The translations under genes and the position numbers were made by a program. Under the pieces are notes generated by a model. The model was not told the origin of the DNA, did no database searches, and was given only the letters and a program-made list of their open reading frames with translations. Positions 12,100 to 25,869 of a stretch of 64,000 nucleotides of DNA are shown here, in pieces. This DNA is from Pomphorhynchus laevis. Lineage: Eukaryota > Acanthocephala > Palaeacanthocephala > Echinorhynchida > Pomphorhynchidae. The stretch is from assembly GCA_012934845.2 (NCBI GenBank), contig WNNJ02002660.1:1-64000 (forward strand). The letters run 5' to 3'. Within the stretch, counting starts at the first letter, position 1. Every line of letters starts with the position of its first letter.

Positions 12100-15000
12100 A
12101 TATATTGCAAATCAATCCAGTTCCAGATCAATCCAGTTCCAGACCAATCCAGAAAATTTAACAGTTTTAACACAAGGACGTCGATGGGAGGACGTAAGAA
12201 GACAGCTACGACCGACACCAACTGTGCTCAACTACAAGTACAGTGCTCGACACACGACTGGAGCGTCTGGACTACAATCACATGCGACATCAGTAAGTCT
12301 AAAGAAGACTTCCTATGCGGCTTTTGTCCCAACAAACTCATACGCGACCTCTCCCATAAGAACATATCAACCGCCAACGTGTCCACTCAAACCACTCCAG
12401 TCGTTTCTGATATCCTTTGTCAACCCACTGATCCTGTAATCACATGCACTTCTAATCCCATGTATTCACTTCCCGACACTCCCGTATCTTCCCTTCTGTC
12501 TCGTTTCTCAATAACCTACATCCATCAATGAAAATCACCTCCACCAACCTCCACAATCCTTCCACTCATAACCTTTCCTCCCATCGCTCACCACCCTCTA
12601 TATTATCCAAATTCTCTTTGTCTACCGCTGTTAAACCTACTCCATTGATATCCTCAACTCCTAGATCTCATATCGTGATCTTACCAACTCACATTACTCG
12701 CCCTCCTTTACGGAAACGCTTTTTTCTCGCGATCGTTGCGTCATCGTCACTAATGTCACTCCTTCCACCTCTTTATCTTCACAAGCACGTCTCGACCACG
12801 ATGTTTCCGCATCCAGATCTATCCTCTCGTCTCTTGTTCCTGCAGATAAACCATCCTTTTTCAACAACATCTCTCCTGTCGCATTTATCAGCCTAAATAA
12901 ATTTTCTTAATCTAATCCTTCCCATCCCCCTCTTCTAAAATTTGTTTTCAAGCATTGCTCTCACGCGTCTTCTGTCCTCTCCCAACGATTCAAACTCATG
13001 TCCTCTTCAGCCACTCGCATTTTCCCCGATCGCACCCCTCCGAAATTGCTCAACTCTCATCTGCCCGCATCGAAAAACGCCGTCGCGAGGAAAACATCGA
13101 AACATCTCTCTCCATCCGAAACATCGACGGAAATTTTTAAGTTGTCCACACCCGCCCAAAATTTGATGGCGCTCCATCTCCCCTATGTGTTTGCTCCACT
13201 AGCCCCTATCACCACCACACACGGTTTCCGCCTCGGCCTCCTCAACACTAAATCTATTTTCAATAAATCCGATCTCATCCTCAACCTATTCACCAACAAT
13301 CCATCGATCTCTTCTGCCTCACCGAATCCTGGCACTCCGATTCTGACGACCTCTCCATCCGCCGTTTGCTTTATGCCGGTTGCTCACTAGTCGAATCCGC
13401 TCGCCCCTCAGCTCATGCCCTTCTAAATTCTCTAATAATGGCAGCATTGTCGCATTCGCCCGTCACCCCACGTCTATTCGCAAAATCACTTCCCCTTTCA
13501 GTTCTTGCTCTTTTAAACTGCTCACGTGTCGTTCTTCTAACCCGATCACTCTAGATCTCGCCATTGTATACCGTCCTGGTTCATCAGCTCCTACATCCTT
13601 ATCTTTACCGAACTCATTGACCTTCTGTCTGACTGTTCTTTGTCCTCAATCCCTTCAATCGTTCTTGGCGACTTCAACATCCGCCTCGACCGCCCCACTT
13701 TCACCGAGTCCATCCAGTTCATCAACTTTCTATCCAATTATAATTACAAACCTATCTCAACGGCTTCCACACATATCCTTGGTGAGGCACTCGAAATCAT
13801 CGCTGCCCCCGATCATTTTGCTGCCTTCACCTCACTACCCATTTCGATCCTAGCCTATCTGATCACTTTCTCGTCACCCTTGATCTCACTCACAACCACA
13901 ACCCCTCCTCACACACCTACAATCCTAGGTCGCTCTTGGAGAAATCTTGACATCCCCCTCTCCGCTCTGCCTTACTCAAATCGTCTTTATCATTACCCAC
14001 AATAACATATTTATCTCCTCACGATCTCGCATTTCTTTTCGACTATGAACTCACATCCACTCTCGATATTCTCTTGCCCTTCAAGTCTCACCCACACCGT
14101 CGCTTGCACCGTGCCCCATGGTTTGACATCCAATGCCTACTATCAAAGCGTCGACTCCCCATTCTTTTCGAGTCTATCATCGCTCTCTCAGACGTGATTT
14201 CCGCTCGATCACTCCGTCTTTCCGTGATTCCTATCTTGCTCTTCGCCGGTCTCATCTCCACTTACTACGTACCAAATGCAACTCCTTCTGGCAGCATAAA
14301 ATCATCACTTCATTCAACGCTAAGACTCTACGGCATACTTTTAACTCAATCCTTGCTCGCTCCTGTCCGCCATGCAACATCAATTTCCATGATTATTCGT
14401 CATTTCTCCAGACCAAAGTATCCACGTTGCCCTCTCACACCAATCCCACTATGCCCCGTCTCACCTTCCGAAGAAGGTGAGATTCTCCGTCCAATCCCAC
14501 TCTGCCCCGTCTAGCATCATCTTCCCGGAACTCTTTCATCTTCTCCCTCTCACCTTCCAAAGTCTCATCTGTTCTCATGTGCTTGCCATGCCAAACCTCA
14601 CCTGCCGATCCCCTGTCTACCTACATACTTAAATCGATATGCTCATCGATATCTCCCTTTCTCACAACCTTGTTTAAATCGTCCATCCGCAGTCGAATAT
14701 TCCCTTCACACTGGAAATCCGCAATCGTTCGTCCACTCCTTAAGAAACAATCGCTCGACCCCTCCATTCCTTCTAGCTATCGCCCCATTTCACTACTCCC
14801 TACTCTTTCTAAGCTCCTAGAACTCCTCATCTTAATACAGATCAACTCTTATCTCTCCTCATCCAAACTGTACTCTCCTTTCCAATCCGCTTTCCGCTCT
14901 AATCACTCCAGAGAAATTGCATGTATGAAAGTTTACAACAACTTACTCATTTCTAGAGACAAGGCTCCATATATTGTTCTCATCTCTCTCGACCTCGCCT

Positions 15001-16169
15001 CCGCCTTTGACATAGTCGACCACCCCGTCCTTCTTTTCTCGCCTTCGTTATGATTACGGCTTTTCTTCCTCCTCCGTATCATGGTTTGCCTCATATCTAT
15101 CCGACCGTTCCTTTCGTGTCTGTTCTAATTCATCATCCTCCCCTCCCATCCCTATTTTTTGCGGGGTCCCACAAGGTTTAGTCCCAGGTACCCTGCTTTT
15201 CTCTCTTCTGCTTGGCGATCTCTCTCCGTTTATCAAACCTTACTCCTTTAACGTCATGCAATACGATGATGACATTCTAATCTATGCTCATGCACCCGCA
15301 CATCGCATACACGATATCGGCATTTCTGCCTCCAACTGTTTTTCTTCTATCTACAAACGTCTCTCCAATCTCCATCTCGTTCTAAACCCCGAAAAGTCCA
15401 AAATAATGTGGATCCTCCCCAGTAAACCAAACATATCTCCTCCCACTGTATATTTTGCCTCATTGATCATCCCCATAGTCCACAATCTAACTTTCTCAGG
15501 CTTCCATTTAGATGATCACCTTTCCCTTAAACCCTTCGTCCGTGACAAGTTCCGCTCATCTAACTTAATTCTCCGTGACATCCGCCGTATCCGCCCCCTT
15601 ATCGACTTCCGTTCTTGTATGTCTCCTCTTTCATCGCTTCTTTTCCCTAAAATCGATTACTGCCTTAGCCTTTTCGCCGATTCTCCAAAATCCATCATCC
15701 TACCCCTACAACGAATAATCAACACCGCCGTTCGAGTGCTCTTTCGTCTCCGTTGCTTCGACCACACATCCACGTATTTTGCGCAACTCTCCTAGCCCAC
15801 CATCCACATCCGCATCAAACTCCGCCTTATTCTCGTTACTTTTCGTCTCATCGCTGTCGGCTCCCCAACGTTCACCAACCTTCCTTTCTTGGACGACACT
15901 CGCCCCACCTCGCTATCGCTGCGTTACCGTCATACCCTCCTACTCCACGTTCCTAATTACTTAACTACGGTCTCCGATCCTTTCTCGTCGCCGCCTCACT
16001 CGCCTGAAATCAACTCCCTCTCGACGTCCGCCGCGCCCCCTCCTTTATCACATTCAAACACCTCCTCCGTTCACACCTTCTCGACACCTGATTTACAGTT
16101 TTGTTTTGTTGTGGTCATGTAAGCGTGCGCTGGTACGCATTTGCTACATTTAAATAAATCTTTTTTTGG
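12100..16169 (+). mobile_element. L2-like LINE, near full length, copy D
   Basis: Plus strand partner of copy A. A 5' leader with three CAATCCAG-containing repeats (12112-12152) precedes ATG at 12184 (MGGRKKTATTDTN; Cys/His cluster near residues 20-55). EN lies around 13150-13750 (HGFRLGLLNTKSIFNKSD, VLGDFNIRLDRPT). RT lies at 14500-16120 (HWKSAIVRPLLKKQS, SYRPISLLPTLSKLLE, DDILIYAHAP, KSKIMWILPSKP). It has several frameshifts plus a duplicated 35-40 base unit near 14440-14510. The 3' stem-loop and AAATAAATC tail are at 16121-16169. It shares derived indels with copy A in the last 700 bases. Confidence 0.87.
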
Positions 16170-16619
16170 TGTGTGATCCACTGTCAGATTGCTTTGAATG
16201 TTTTTAATTTCACTTGATTGCATCTGTGAGCTGAAATTCTTCTGGTTGTGGCACAATATTAACTCACATGTACTGTTCCTATTCTTGATACATCCGGACG
16301 CTACTAATCTGCCTGGGTGGATCTCATGAGCTGCTGACCCCGATTTACATTTCACGTTTCGACTCTTATTATCTGCTTACTCCGTACACTGGTGCTGATT
16401 GGATTCGAAATAAAGACGTATGTATATCGATTCAACTTTACATCCACTAGGCTGGCTTCTCCAGTTGTATAGATATACATTTTGTCTATTACTTTTGGCA
16501 GGGAATCGTATTCTAACGATATATTAGAAACCTACCTTATGTGTGTGATCCGCTAGCCGTATCAGTGTTTCATTCTGCCACTTGCTATGAATGTTTTTGG
16601 TGAAAATTCGTTTCCAATT
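16170..16619. repeat. Spacer repeat, right copy
   Basis: Reverse complement of 881-1335. It contains the same hammerhead-like motif (about 16306-16364) and the CATCCACTAGGCTGG block. Confidence 0.7.
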
Positions 16620-17498
16620 CGAATTATTAAAAGAAGGCGAAGAAACAGGAATCTTTATTTGATTACAAAAATCCAATATTTCGACGGCACTACGGCACGT
16701 CATCTCCAGAGTCTAAAAATAAAACATTGGTAAAAGGAATTAGAAAGTGCAAAAAAAATAAAAAAAAATTATCCATTGTCAATCTGTACTGATAGTGGCA
16801 AATAAATTTCTACCAACTAAGTTTAAACTAAGCTTTAATGTGATGCCTGCTTTATTGTTAGGGACTATGCAATTTTTAAAAGTCTCAAATATCGATAATT
16901 TTACGCCTTGTTTTGATAGTTTCTTTCCCCAGTGGTGTAATTAGGTTAATGTCCATTAAGTGGTTATTAACACTTATATGTTGAGAAATGGCATAAGAGG
17001 ATGTATACTGTCCGTGTAGTGTTCTCTTCATTACATATGAGTGTTCTTTGGCACGGATAGCTAACAGTCTTCCTGTTTGGCCCACATATATTTTCTACCA
17101 CTGGAGGCATTGAAAATTGTGGACAACACCGGTCGATTCAAATTCTGGTTTTAGTTTAAACATACTGGATAGCCTAGGTAGTGAACGAGTGAAGGGAAAT
17201 ATGTCATCTCTACATAGACCGAGATTGCCACACATTAAAGAATGTGCCTTCTGGTTGATGAATGGGATCTCGATGAACTTTTTCCCTTTAATTGCAGATC
17301 GTTGTCTTTGATCATTTATGATGCGAAGGGCATGATGGAATGCGCGATTAGGTGGATTGAGTCTGCGATTAAACTGACTTTCCACCTAATGTTCAACACC
17401 AACAGCGACACCTCACCACTGCCGTTACTCTAAAAATAATATTTCCGTCATGTACTCTAACTGTTTAAGCATGTACAACAAATTTGACGAAATATTGT
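16620..17498 (-). mobile_element. Penelope-like element, 3' part (right arm)
   Basis: Mirror copy of 1-880, about 98% identical by eye. GIY-YIG core at 16885-17090 and RT C-terminus at 17095-17385. Its RT side stops at 17498, where CR1-like coding sequence begins directly. Broken. Confidence 0.82.
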
Positions 17499-20095
17499 CT
17501 CGTTAATTCAATGAACCCAAACATCATAGCATTAACCGAAACCTGGCTTAACAACGATATATCTGATAATGAAATCTCAATCTCAGACTACTTTGTTATA
17601 CGATCGGATCGAACCGCCTCAAAAGGAGGTGGAGTTATATTATACGTCAAGCAACCGTTAACCATCATCGAGCACAGCATTGTATCAGATGATTCATACA
17701 ACGAATATCTGTGGACAACAGTATCTTCTCCTGGGAGACAGAAACTAAAAATCGGTTTATTTTACCGCTCTCCGCGCTCCGCAACTGAAAAGATTGGCAT
17801 CTCTTTACGACATAACCTAACAAGCTTATCACCGATTATTATCCTAGGAGACTTCAATATGCCTTATGTCAATTGGGACCTATATACTTCAACACATGGT
17901 TGTGATGTTGAATCATTCAATCTCCTTGATACGTTCAACGATCTCAATCTAACCCAGCATATTCACGAACCCACTAGAAGGAGGAAGCAATCATCTGCCA
18001 TGTTAGACCTCTGTTTATCACGAGGGGAACCCACAATTTTGAAATCTCTCTCAGCCCCCTAATGGCCACAGTGATCATTGTGTCATTAGGCTGGCGCTTT
18101 CTGTAAGTCTCTTTAAAACAACCCCCTCGGCAAAACCCGAATTGAATCCCTTCAAAGCGAATTTCGCAAGTATGGCGCAAGCTATTCGAAACATTCAATG
18201 GACTAATCCATATGTAATTGGCACAGATCAGTGCTGGGAAAATTTCAAATCTACATTGATCAATGCTCTAAATTACTTCTCCCCTTTAAAACGTCAGCGC
18301 ACATCCCACAAAACTCCCATTTGGTTTGACTCGCAGATTAAACAAATGATTAAGACAAGAGACAAAATTTACAAAAAATTCAAAGAAGGGAATTGTTCTT
18401 GGACCGATTACAAGGAATTACGAAATCAAGTAAGGGCACTCAAACGTCAGAAACGCAGGTGCTTCGTTTCCAATCTTTGTCGATCATCAAAAAGATATCC
18501 CAGTAAATTGTTCAAACATATCGGCTCATTTAAATCAACTACACCTGAGATCAACTTTATATTTATGGAAACCTGTGAGCTCACATTTGTTGACAAAGCA
18601 ATTGCCAATATTTTCCTAGATCAATTCACGCTAGAGAGTCCTACCTGTCAGTATTGCCCCCGAGTCTCCACAGCTCAATATCCGTGTTACGAATTTACTC
18701 CATTTGATATATTTGAGGTACTTAACGAACTTCTAAAGCTACCACGATCAATCGCGGCAGGACCAGACAATATTCCTCCAATTCTTCTTCGGGAACTTGC
18801 ACCAGTAATATATGAACCTTTACACACCATATTCGATTTCTCCTTGTCAACAGGCTGTATACCATCAGATTGGAAATGTTCTATAATCCGACCTCTCTAC
18901 AAAAAAGGCGACCGTAATCTAGCAAGCAACTATCGGCCAATAAGCCTTACCTGCGTTGCTTGTAAAGTGCTAGAGAAACTGCTTTTTAAACGAATCATCG
19001 GGCACCTAGAAGGGAACCAAGTACTCTGCGACAACCAGCATGGTTTCCGCCCAGGAAGATCTACTGTCACAAACCTCGTACTTGCGAGAAGTGATTGGAC
19101 CAGATATGCCGAGGCTGGAGTTAGTGTTAATGTTTTGTTTTTCGACCTCAGCAAAGCATTTGATCGGATATACTATGATGCCCTCCTTATTACGCTGGAA
19201 CAGTACGGCATCAGAGGAACCCTCCTAAATTGGATTAACTCCTTCCTTAGAAATCGGAAGATTACTGTATTGGCCAATAAACATATGTCAAAGACAAGAA
19301 CTCCTGGACGCGGTGTTCCTCAAGGATCGGTACTCAGTCCATTGCTCTTCATTATTTACATCAACGAGCTTACTACAGCTATTTCGAGTCCATGTGGTTT
19401 ATATGCCGACGACTTGAAAATTTGGCGACCAATAACCGATAACTGAGATCCAATGATACTCCAGAGAGACATTGATAATATTTAGGTATGGTGTAATCAA
19501 CGGGGACTGGTATTAAACCCCGATAAGTCAAAACATATGCGCATCGGACATCTACACATCAATTCGTCATATACCATTGACGGAAGATAAATTGAAACAG
19601 TTCCCCAATTTCTAGACCTTGGAGTGATTGTAAATAGAAGCTTATCGACCATCCCACACACCAGTCACACAGTTGCTAAATGCCGTCGAATTTTAGGACT
19701 TATTAGAAGAACCATTGGGCAGCTTGATGCATCCAGTTTTAAGTTTATTTACAATGGTTATGTCTTATCTTTAATTACATACGCTTCACCTGCCTGCCAC
19801 CCTCAAACTACGACAGAGATGAACCTGTACGAATCCATATTACGCAAGGCCACACATCTTGTACCCAGCCAACGCAAGCTCTCATTCATTTTTCGACTCC
19901 ACGCACTTGGTGTGACCACAGTGAAAAAATCTTTAAAGTCATCTGATTTAATGTTTGTGTGGACAACGCTTAATGTTCAAAAAGGGCAGAGATAACATGT
20001 TTATCGTAAACTGTTCGAACTTCGAAATTCAAAGAGATTGAGGGGACATCACCCCTGTACGAGCTCTACGCTCTTTTGCTGCTGTTGTATTTAAT
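17499..20095 (+). mobile_element. CR1-like LINE, nearly complete ORF2
   Basis: EN (17510-18062): MNPNIIALTETWLNNDISD, SDRTASKGGGVILYV, PIIILGDFNMPYVNWD, SAMLDLCLS. RT (18142-19446): AAGPDNIPPILLRELAPV, WKCSIIRPLYKKGDRN, SNYRPISLTCVACKVLEK, QHGFRPGRSTVTNLVLAR, FFDLSKAFDRIYYD, GRGVPQGSVLSPLLFIIYIN, YADDLKIW. The thumb region runs to 19995 (GLVLNPDKSK, SLITYASPACHP). Few breaks: a frame change near 18060 and stops near 19444, 19485 and 19588. ORF1 and the 5' end are missing; the EN abuts PLE sequence at 17498. Confidence 0.88.
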
Positions 20096-23000
20096 AATAC
20101 AGAGTTTTATTTCCTGTTCCGCCTTTCGGCTGGGCAAATAATTACAAAATAAGAAATTAGTCAAAATCAACAAAATTTGAAGTATACAGATTGTCTTCTT
20201 CATGCGTCGTTTGTTGATCAATGACGAAGATCATTAATCTCTTGAAGTGACATAAGGCTGAGGTGAGGGCAGGCTAGAGCATGGAGCAAGGCATCACAGG
20301 AAGAAGCACAAAAGCGGCATATACAAGAAGAATCACGGCGATGACAAGCGAGAAGTCGGCGACAGTAGTTATCATGGAAACCATGAATAGATAACCTCCA
20401 TATCAATGGTCGTTTCACATTTGACGGTGATCTCCAACTGTTTTGCAGGTACACAGGAGAATTGGCTAAATCATGATCAACGTTTAAGAATTTAGTCTCA
20501 AGAGCTACCAAATGTTCAAGATAACTAGACGTTTGAACACATCTAAAACTACTACATAGTCGGACACTAAGCGGCTTTATTTTCGCCAAGTATGTGATCG
20601 CTGTCGTACTACATTTATTGGATACTCCAACTATGTTTCAAAAATCTGGCCTGACACCTATCAATCTGTCTAAAATTTAACTCAGTGAGGTCCTCCCAGA
20701 ATGTTGCCAGCCCGCACTGAATAATTGGTAGAAGCATTAACTCGAAATATCTCAACGCTCCCTCAAACGACAGCTTCCTCAGTTGAGGATATGAAGCCGT
20801 TTTAATTGCAATCTTAGAAGATTTAGCCTCAAGGTGCGCGGTAAAAGACCATCTAGACGTTAATAGAACGCTAAGATACTTATAATTAGTGCAGAACTCT
20901 AGTGTCTGAGACTTTATAAAAAGCGAGCCATGCTTGGATAGACGACCACCACCGCGGAACTTCACTACCTTTGATTTTGAAATGTCGATGTCTAGTTCAT
21001 TCCGACTACAAAATACAGACAAGCCATCGAGTGCCTTTTGAGCCGTGACTAGGTTTCTTGTCAGGATCACAAGATCGTCAGCATATAGCGCCAACTCAAC
21101 CTCGTTTGCAAAAGACCGTATAACCGATGGTAAATCAATAACGAAGATTGAAAATAATAGAGGACTGATTGGGTCACCCTGCAATACGCCATGATTAACT
21201 GTGAAGAAGTCAGAGTATGCTAAATCATCGAATACCTTGACACGGTTAGGTAATAGAATCTCATATAGTAGGCGAAGAAAGCGCCCGCGAAGATTACAAT
21301 TATTATGCAGCTTAGAAAGAAGGATATTCCGATTGACTGAGTCAAATGCTCTACGAAAATCAATAAAGATGGCATATAATGAATTTTTATTAGAAATACA
21401 GTTGACTACAGAAGAATGCACTAGACTGATAGCATCACAAGTCGAGCGGCCATGCCGAAATCCAAATTGTTCTTCAGGCAATAACGAAGAACAGTGCTTA
21501 GCTAGTCGAGAAGTTAATACAAACGACAATAATTTATAAACGTGGTTTAAAAGGAAAATCCCGCGATAATAGTCTGGAGATTCCAAAGGACCGGTGCCCT
21601 TATATAGGATTTTTCACTATCCCCCCTTGAGCGGATCCATAGAGTAGAGAATTGAACATAAAGGTCCAATAGCTGCCAAATATGTGGAATGTAGCTCGGA
21701 GTTGTTCCACGCAGAGATTATCCGGACCACTAGCTTTCTTCACATGCATTCGCTCAAGGCATCCTTCAATTTCACCAATGGAAAAGGGTGTATCAATCAA
21801 ACCAGAGGAACCGTCAAAATCAAAATTATTGGCTGGCAATGACAACGGTAGATCATCGAGATGAAGGAAAGAGTGAAAGTGATCAACCCACTTGGAAAGC
21901 GGAACTAAATACATGATTTTATTAAGATGTTTATAATGAACTTTCCATGGAAAGCTCTCTGCCAAACTTAATCGATGACACTCTTCTGCGTACAAACGAT
22001 CCCTGTGAAAAGTCTTCAATATTTTGGTATAAACCCGTCGAAGGACAATATAAGCCTCCTTTGTAGAATGCCCACTACTACAATCGCGAGACATCCTAAG
22101 CAGTGTTTGCTGCATTTCTTGCAGGATAGGCTACTTGCGATAATAAAAAGGACGACTCGTGAAGCGCCGACTGGAAGACGAACGACAACTCTGAACTATT
22201 GCCGCAGTCAAAAGATCAGTACTCTTATAATGTTGACCTCTTGACATAAGAGAATAAGCTTAAAGAATCACTTTGATATTTAAAGACTCGGGATTCACAA
22301 TACGAGAGTGACGCAATCTAGTTGGAGATTCTAATATCTGAGAATGAAAATTGACTATACAGTTTACTGGCTTATGCTTGCGTATCAAAGACCATTCAGA
22401 GGCAAGCATGGTATTCATCTTCGTTACCTCGCAATTAGAAAAGGCAAAATCTAATAAACTTATCGAGCGATAACACTCATAAGACCATTTCTCAGAGGGG
22501 ATACAGAGTTTTAAGTTCATAGATGCAAAGTAACTAATAAGCTGTTGAAGTTTCGGGCTGTGTGGAATTGAATATTTTGCATTAAAATCACCACCAACAA
22601 AAACTCTCGAATTAGATGGCAAATTAGAACAAAGCTGTGAAATTTCATCAATAATGTCAGCCGCAGAGAAGTCGGGATTAAAATAAACCGCAATGATAAC
22701 CAGATAAGGAGTTACAAGGCAAATGCAATTATCTGAGACAGAGTGAGACCAAGATGAAGGCAAACACATTTTTTTGCTAGTATAACACCACCGAATGGAC
22801 GACCTCTACCGTGTGAGCGGGCAGGTAGGTCAAAGGTATAGAACCCTTGTAGAGAAAGGTGATTCAGACTAAAAGTCTCATTCAAAATTACCGCATCAAA
22901 ACGCTGAATCCACGAGGCCAAACCCAGATGAAGCAGAGATGATAAATCTTCAACATTAATTAAAAGAATGCTTACCTTTGAGAAATCAAAATTAGTAACT

Positions 23001-24140
23001 ATTGAGGAAGCAGAGAAAGGGAAAGGCTTTTCACATAGTCATATAGGCGAAGAATTTTCTATCCCAGACCTAGTTTCCTCAGTACTAGTTGTAGTCTCAC
23101 CCACTCTCAAAACACGAGTATTTCTTATGCGATATATACCAGACGGATCATCCAGGCGTTTCTTTTTAAGTTCAGCGCGCAACGCGTTTTGTATCTCACG
23201 TTCTGCCGGGGACAAATTTGGTTGAATGTATACCCTCTGAAAAAGAAGTGACGATTTCAAACAGTGAGCTGATCGAATGATATTATCTACCGAATGTCCA
23301 TCTAGAGAAATTACGAGCCACGGAGGCACATCACTTCGCTTCGCAGGAAGCCGGAAAAACGAGAATTTTTTGTCTGCTGGTAAAACAAAACCAATCTCCC
23401 TGAATAAAGCCTGAATAGATTTTTGTTCGTCCTCAGAAATTGGTAAATTTCTAATAATAACTGTATTTGAGCGTTTCGCCTGTAATTCGCAAGCTTTAAT
23501 GATATTAAGTGGGCTATTATTTTGGACTGAAGCCGAAGAAGCAGCAATTACTGACAGTGTAACTTCGCGTCGAACAACATCTGCAAATGAACATTTTGAA
23601 ATGTTTTCTATGTGTTGAGAAGAAGATTCTGGTATCGAAAGCTTAAGAGCTGCAAAATCAGACTCTAAGCTCCTATTCAACCCTTCCTGCTTTTTTAGTT
23701 CCTCCATAATATAAGAGATTTTCGAAGCTGCACATGTGCCGCACAAGAAGTCTTGCTGAAAGAACTCACATGATATCCGAACGGGGACCCTAATAACTGT
23801 GTAAAGACTACAATTTTCATTCGTACATTTTATTTCATGCGTGACAAAATCCGATATTATTGGATTGCAAGAATCAGTTTGAAAGGGGAAAGCGACTGAA
23901 AATTTGTGATGGGTATAGCTTCTACTGATGATACTTGCTTTTGGGATGACCGCGAACCGTCATTGTGACACCTTCCCTTCTTTGAAGGCAAACACCCCAT
24001 ACAAAGCCTGCCCCCATTGACACAACTACAACTTTTACATAAGGCGGTGTTTCCATTGCATGAACAGCAGCGTTCTGAAGTCGTCATTTGTGATGGCAAA
24101 AGCGCAATGATACACTTGATATACTTGATGATATTGTAGT
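20096..24140 (-). mobile_element. Full-length I/Nimb-like LINE
   Basis: Minus strand. ORF1 begins at 24099 with a Cys-rich cluster (CCSCNGNTALCKSCSCVNGG, LCMGCLPSKKGRC) and continues at 23039-23746 (NTVIIRNLPISEDEQKS). EN 22260-22921: ILNETFSL, VFVGGDFNAKYS. RT 20615-22115: KKASGPDNLCVEQLRA, YYRGIFLLNHVYKLLSF, EEQFGFRHGRSTCDAI, IDFRRAFDSVNRNIL, HGVLQGDPISPLLFS, LALYADDLVIL. The C-terminus (20218-20589) has a CCHC-like knuckle (CICRFCASSCDALLHALAC). The 3' end is near 20096. It has four or five frame breaks. Family assignment is from RT style only. Confidence 0.8.
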
Positions 24141-24164
24141 TACGTTAATAAATCTTGATTTGAT

Positions 24165-25660
24165 TGTAGGTTGAACGTGCAAATAATAATAATGATATTA
24201 GGTGGAAAGTCTGCTTGTTTTAGTAGAAAATATATAATTCAATTCATCTCGAAGTAAATGTTCATTTGAGCAAATACGGTATGCTCGCAGGAATAGGGAT
24301 CGTGTCTGTGACGTTTTCCGTTTTACAGGTGAATGTGATGACCAGCTAGTTACAATGTTAGGGATATCCTTCCTTGCATTGTTGTACTGATTGGATTACT
24401 TAGCAATACCTTCACGTCCAAAACACTAATGCAGTTGTTATCAGGTTGTTCAATACTCCAATTAATATTATTATATTTAGAATTTAGGACTTCACTAATA
24501 AAATCGTCTGGAGGTAAATCAGAATCAAATGCCATAAATGCATGCATCTACCTAACGCACGTAGAATCTTAGGATGGGTAAGCGTTGGTAAATGTCACTC
24601 TCATAATCTCGTAAATAAATCTCAGCCAACGCCGGTCCTAATGGAGATCTCATTGCGACACCGTTAGATTGGACATACATATTTTTGTTGAACACAAAAT
24701 GATTTTTGTTAGTGCAGAACGAGATGAGTTCAAACCATTCAAAAAAATCGAGTGTCCAGTTATGTTCCTTATTTGTCAGTAAATGACTCGCGAGTGTTAT
24801 AGCATCAACCAGTGTACATTAGTAAATAGTGATATTGCATCTGCGGTAATTAGGTGACAATCGTTATTCAGATTCTTAACTCGAGTCGCAAAATCAGGTC
24901 CGTCTTTAAGCCCATTTATGACATCGGCTTAAGTCATACCCATGTGCAGCTGTAGTTTTTTATTAATGAATTTTGCTAGTTTATGGCTAAAGCTGCTGTA
25001 CGAGGCGATGACTGGTCGTACGGAACGAACAGATTTATGCACTTTAGGAAGCAAATACATGAATGAAGGTTTAGCATTACTAGATCTAATGAGTCTATAG
25101 TCCGAAAGATGTATTTTTTTCGGCTTTGTATAAGTTAAGCAAATACTTGTTAAATTTTCTTTCCATTGAATTAGTAGGATCTATTGATATTGGGGTAAAT
25201 TGAACACCTTCCATAACTTCTTCACCGAATTTAATGTAATCATTGCGATCCAGCACCACCATTTCTTTATCTCTGTCTGATCGGTATATAGCTAAATTAT
25301 CGTTGTTGCGTAGTTCTTTTAAAGAATTGATCACTGATCTGTCGATATTATAAACTGAATGATTTGACATATTCATGTAATTAGCATAAGACTGGATAAT
25401 CTTCTGGGAAACATTATTAGAGGGAGAAAGATCAATATGAGATAGATCCTGAAGTATCTTCTCCACTCCGACATGGATGTCAATAACATCATATTTTATA
25501 GGTAAAACAAAATTAGGGCCGAGTGACAATGCTGCTGTTTCTGATTCGCTTAAGAGAATATGATGACCAATTATATACTACATGTTTGGCAGATTCAACA
25601 ATAGGTGAAAGCCTAGGAAGTGCTGATGGTGATTGAGTATGACGTTTTAGGAGATTACAA
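24165..25660 (-). mobile_element. Penelope-like element, RT region
   Basis: Minus strand. 25095-25529 encodes the N-terminal RT part (LGPNFVLPIKYD, SLKELRNNDNLAIYRSDRDK, VVLDRNDYIKFGE), the PLE LSxGLNFxP and ADKG...LDxxDY blocks. Middle parts follow at 24560-25090. The C-terminal block at 24350-24547 (WSIEQPDNNCISVLDVKV) continues, with a frame change, into LFLRAYRICSNEHLLRDELN. The 3' side is cut at about 24165 by the neighbouring LINE. Broken. Confidence 0.8.
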
Positions 25661-25684
25661 ATCTTGGAATGGTGATTAGTACGG

Positions 25685-25865
25685 ATGACATATTCACGTC
25701 GAATATGTCATTTTTTCGCACTTTCTAATTCTTTTTACCAATTTGTTATATTTCTAAACCCTGAAGATGACGTGCCGTAGTGCCGTCGAAATATTGGATT
25801 TTTGTAATCAAATAAAGATTCCTGTTTCCTCGCCTTCTTTTATTTAATGTTTTTAATTTAACTTG
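25685..25865 (+). mobile_element. Inverted PLE tail at the 5' side of the PLE
   Basis: Bases 25725-25842 match the PLE tail at 755-870 on the same strand (CACTTTCTAATTC, CTGAAGATGACGTGCC, GTCGAAATATTGG, AATCAAATAAAGATTCC), while the RT beside it reads on the opposite strand. A partial inverted copy at the 5' side is a known arrangement of Penelope elements. Confidence 0.75.
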
Positions 25866-25869
25866 ATTG

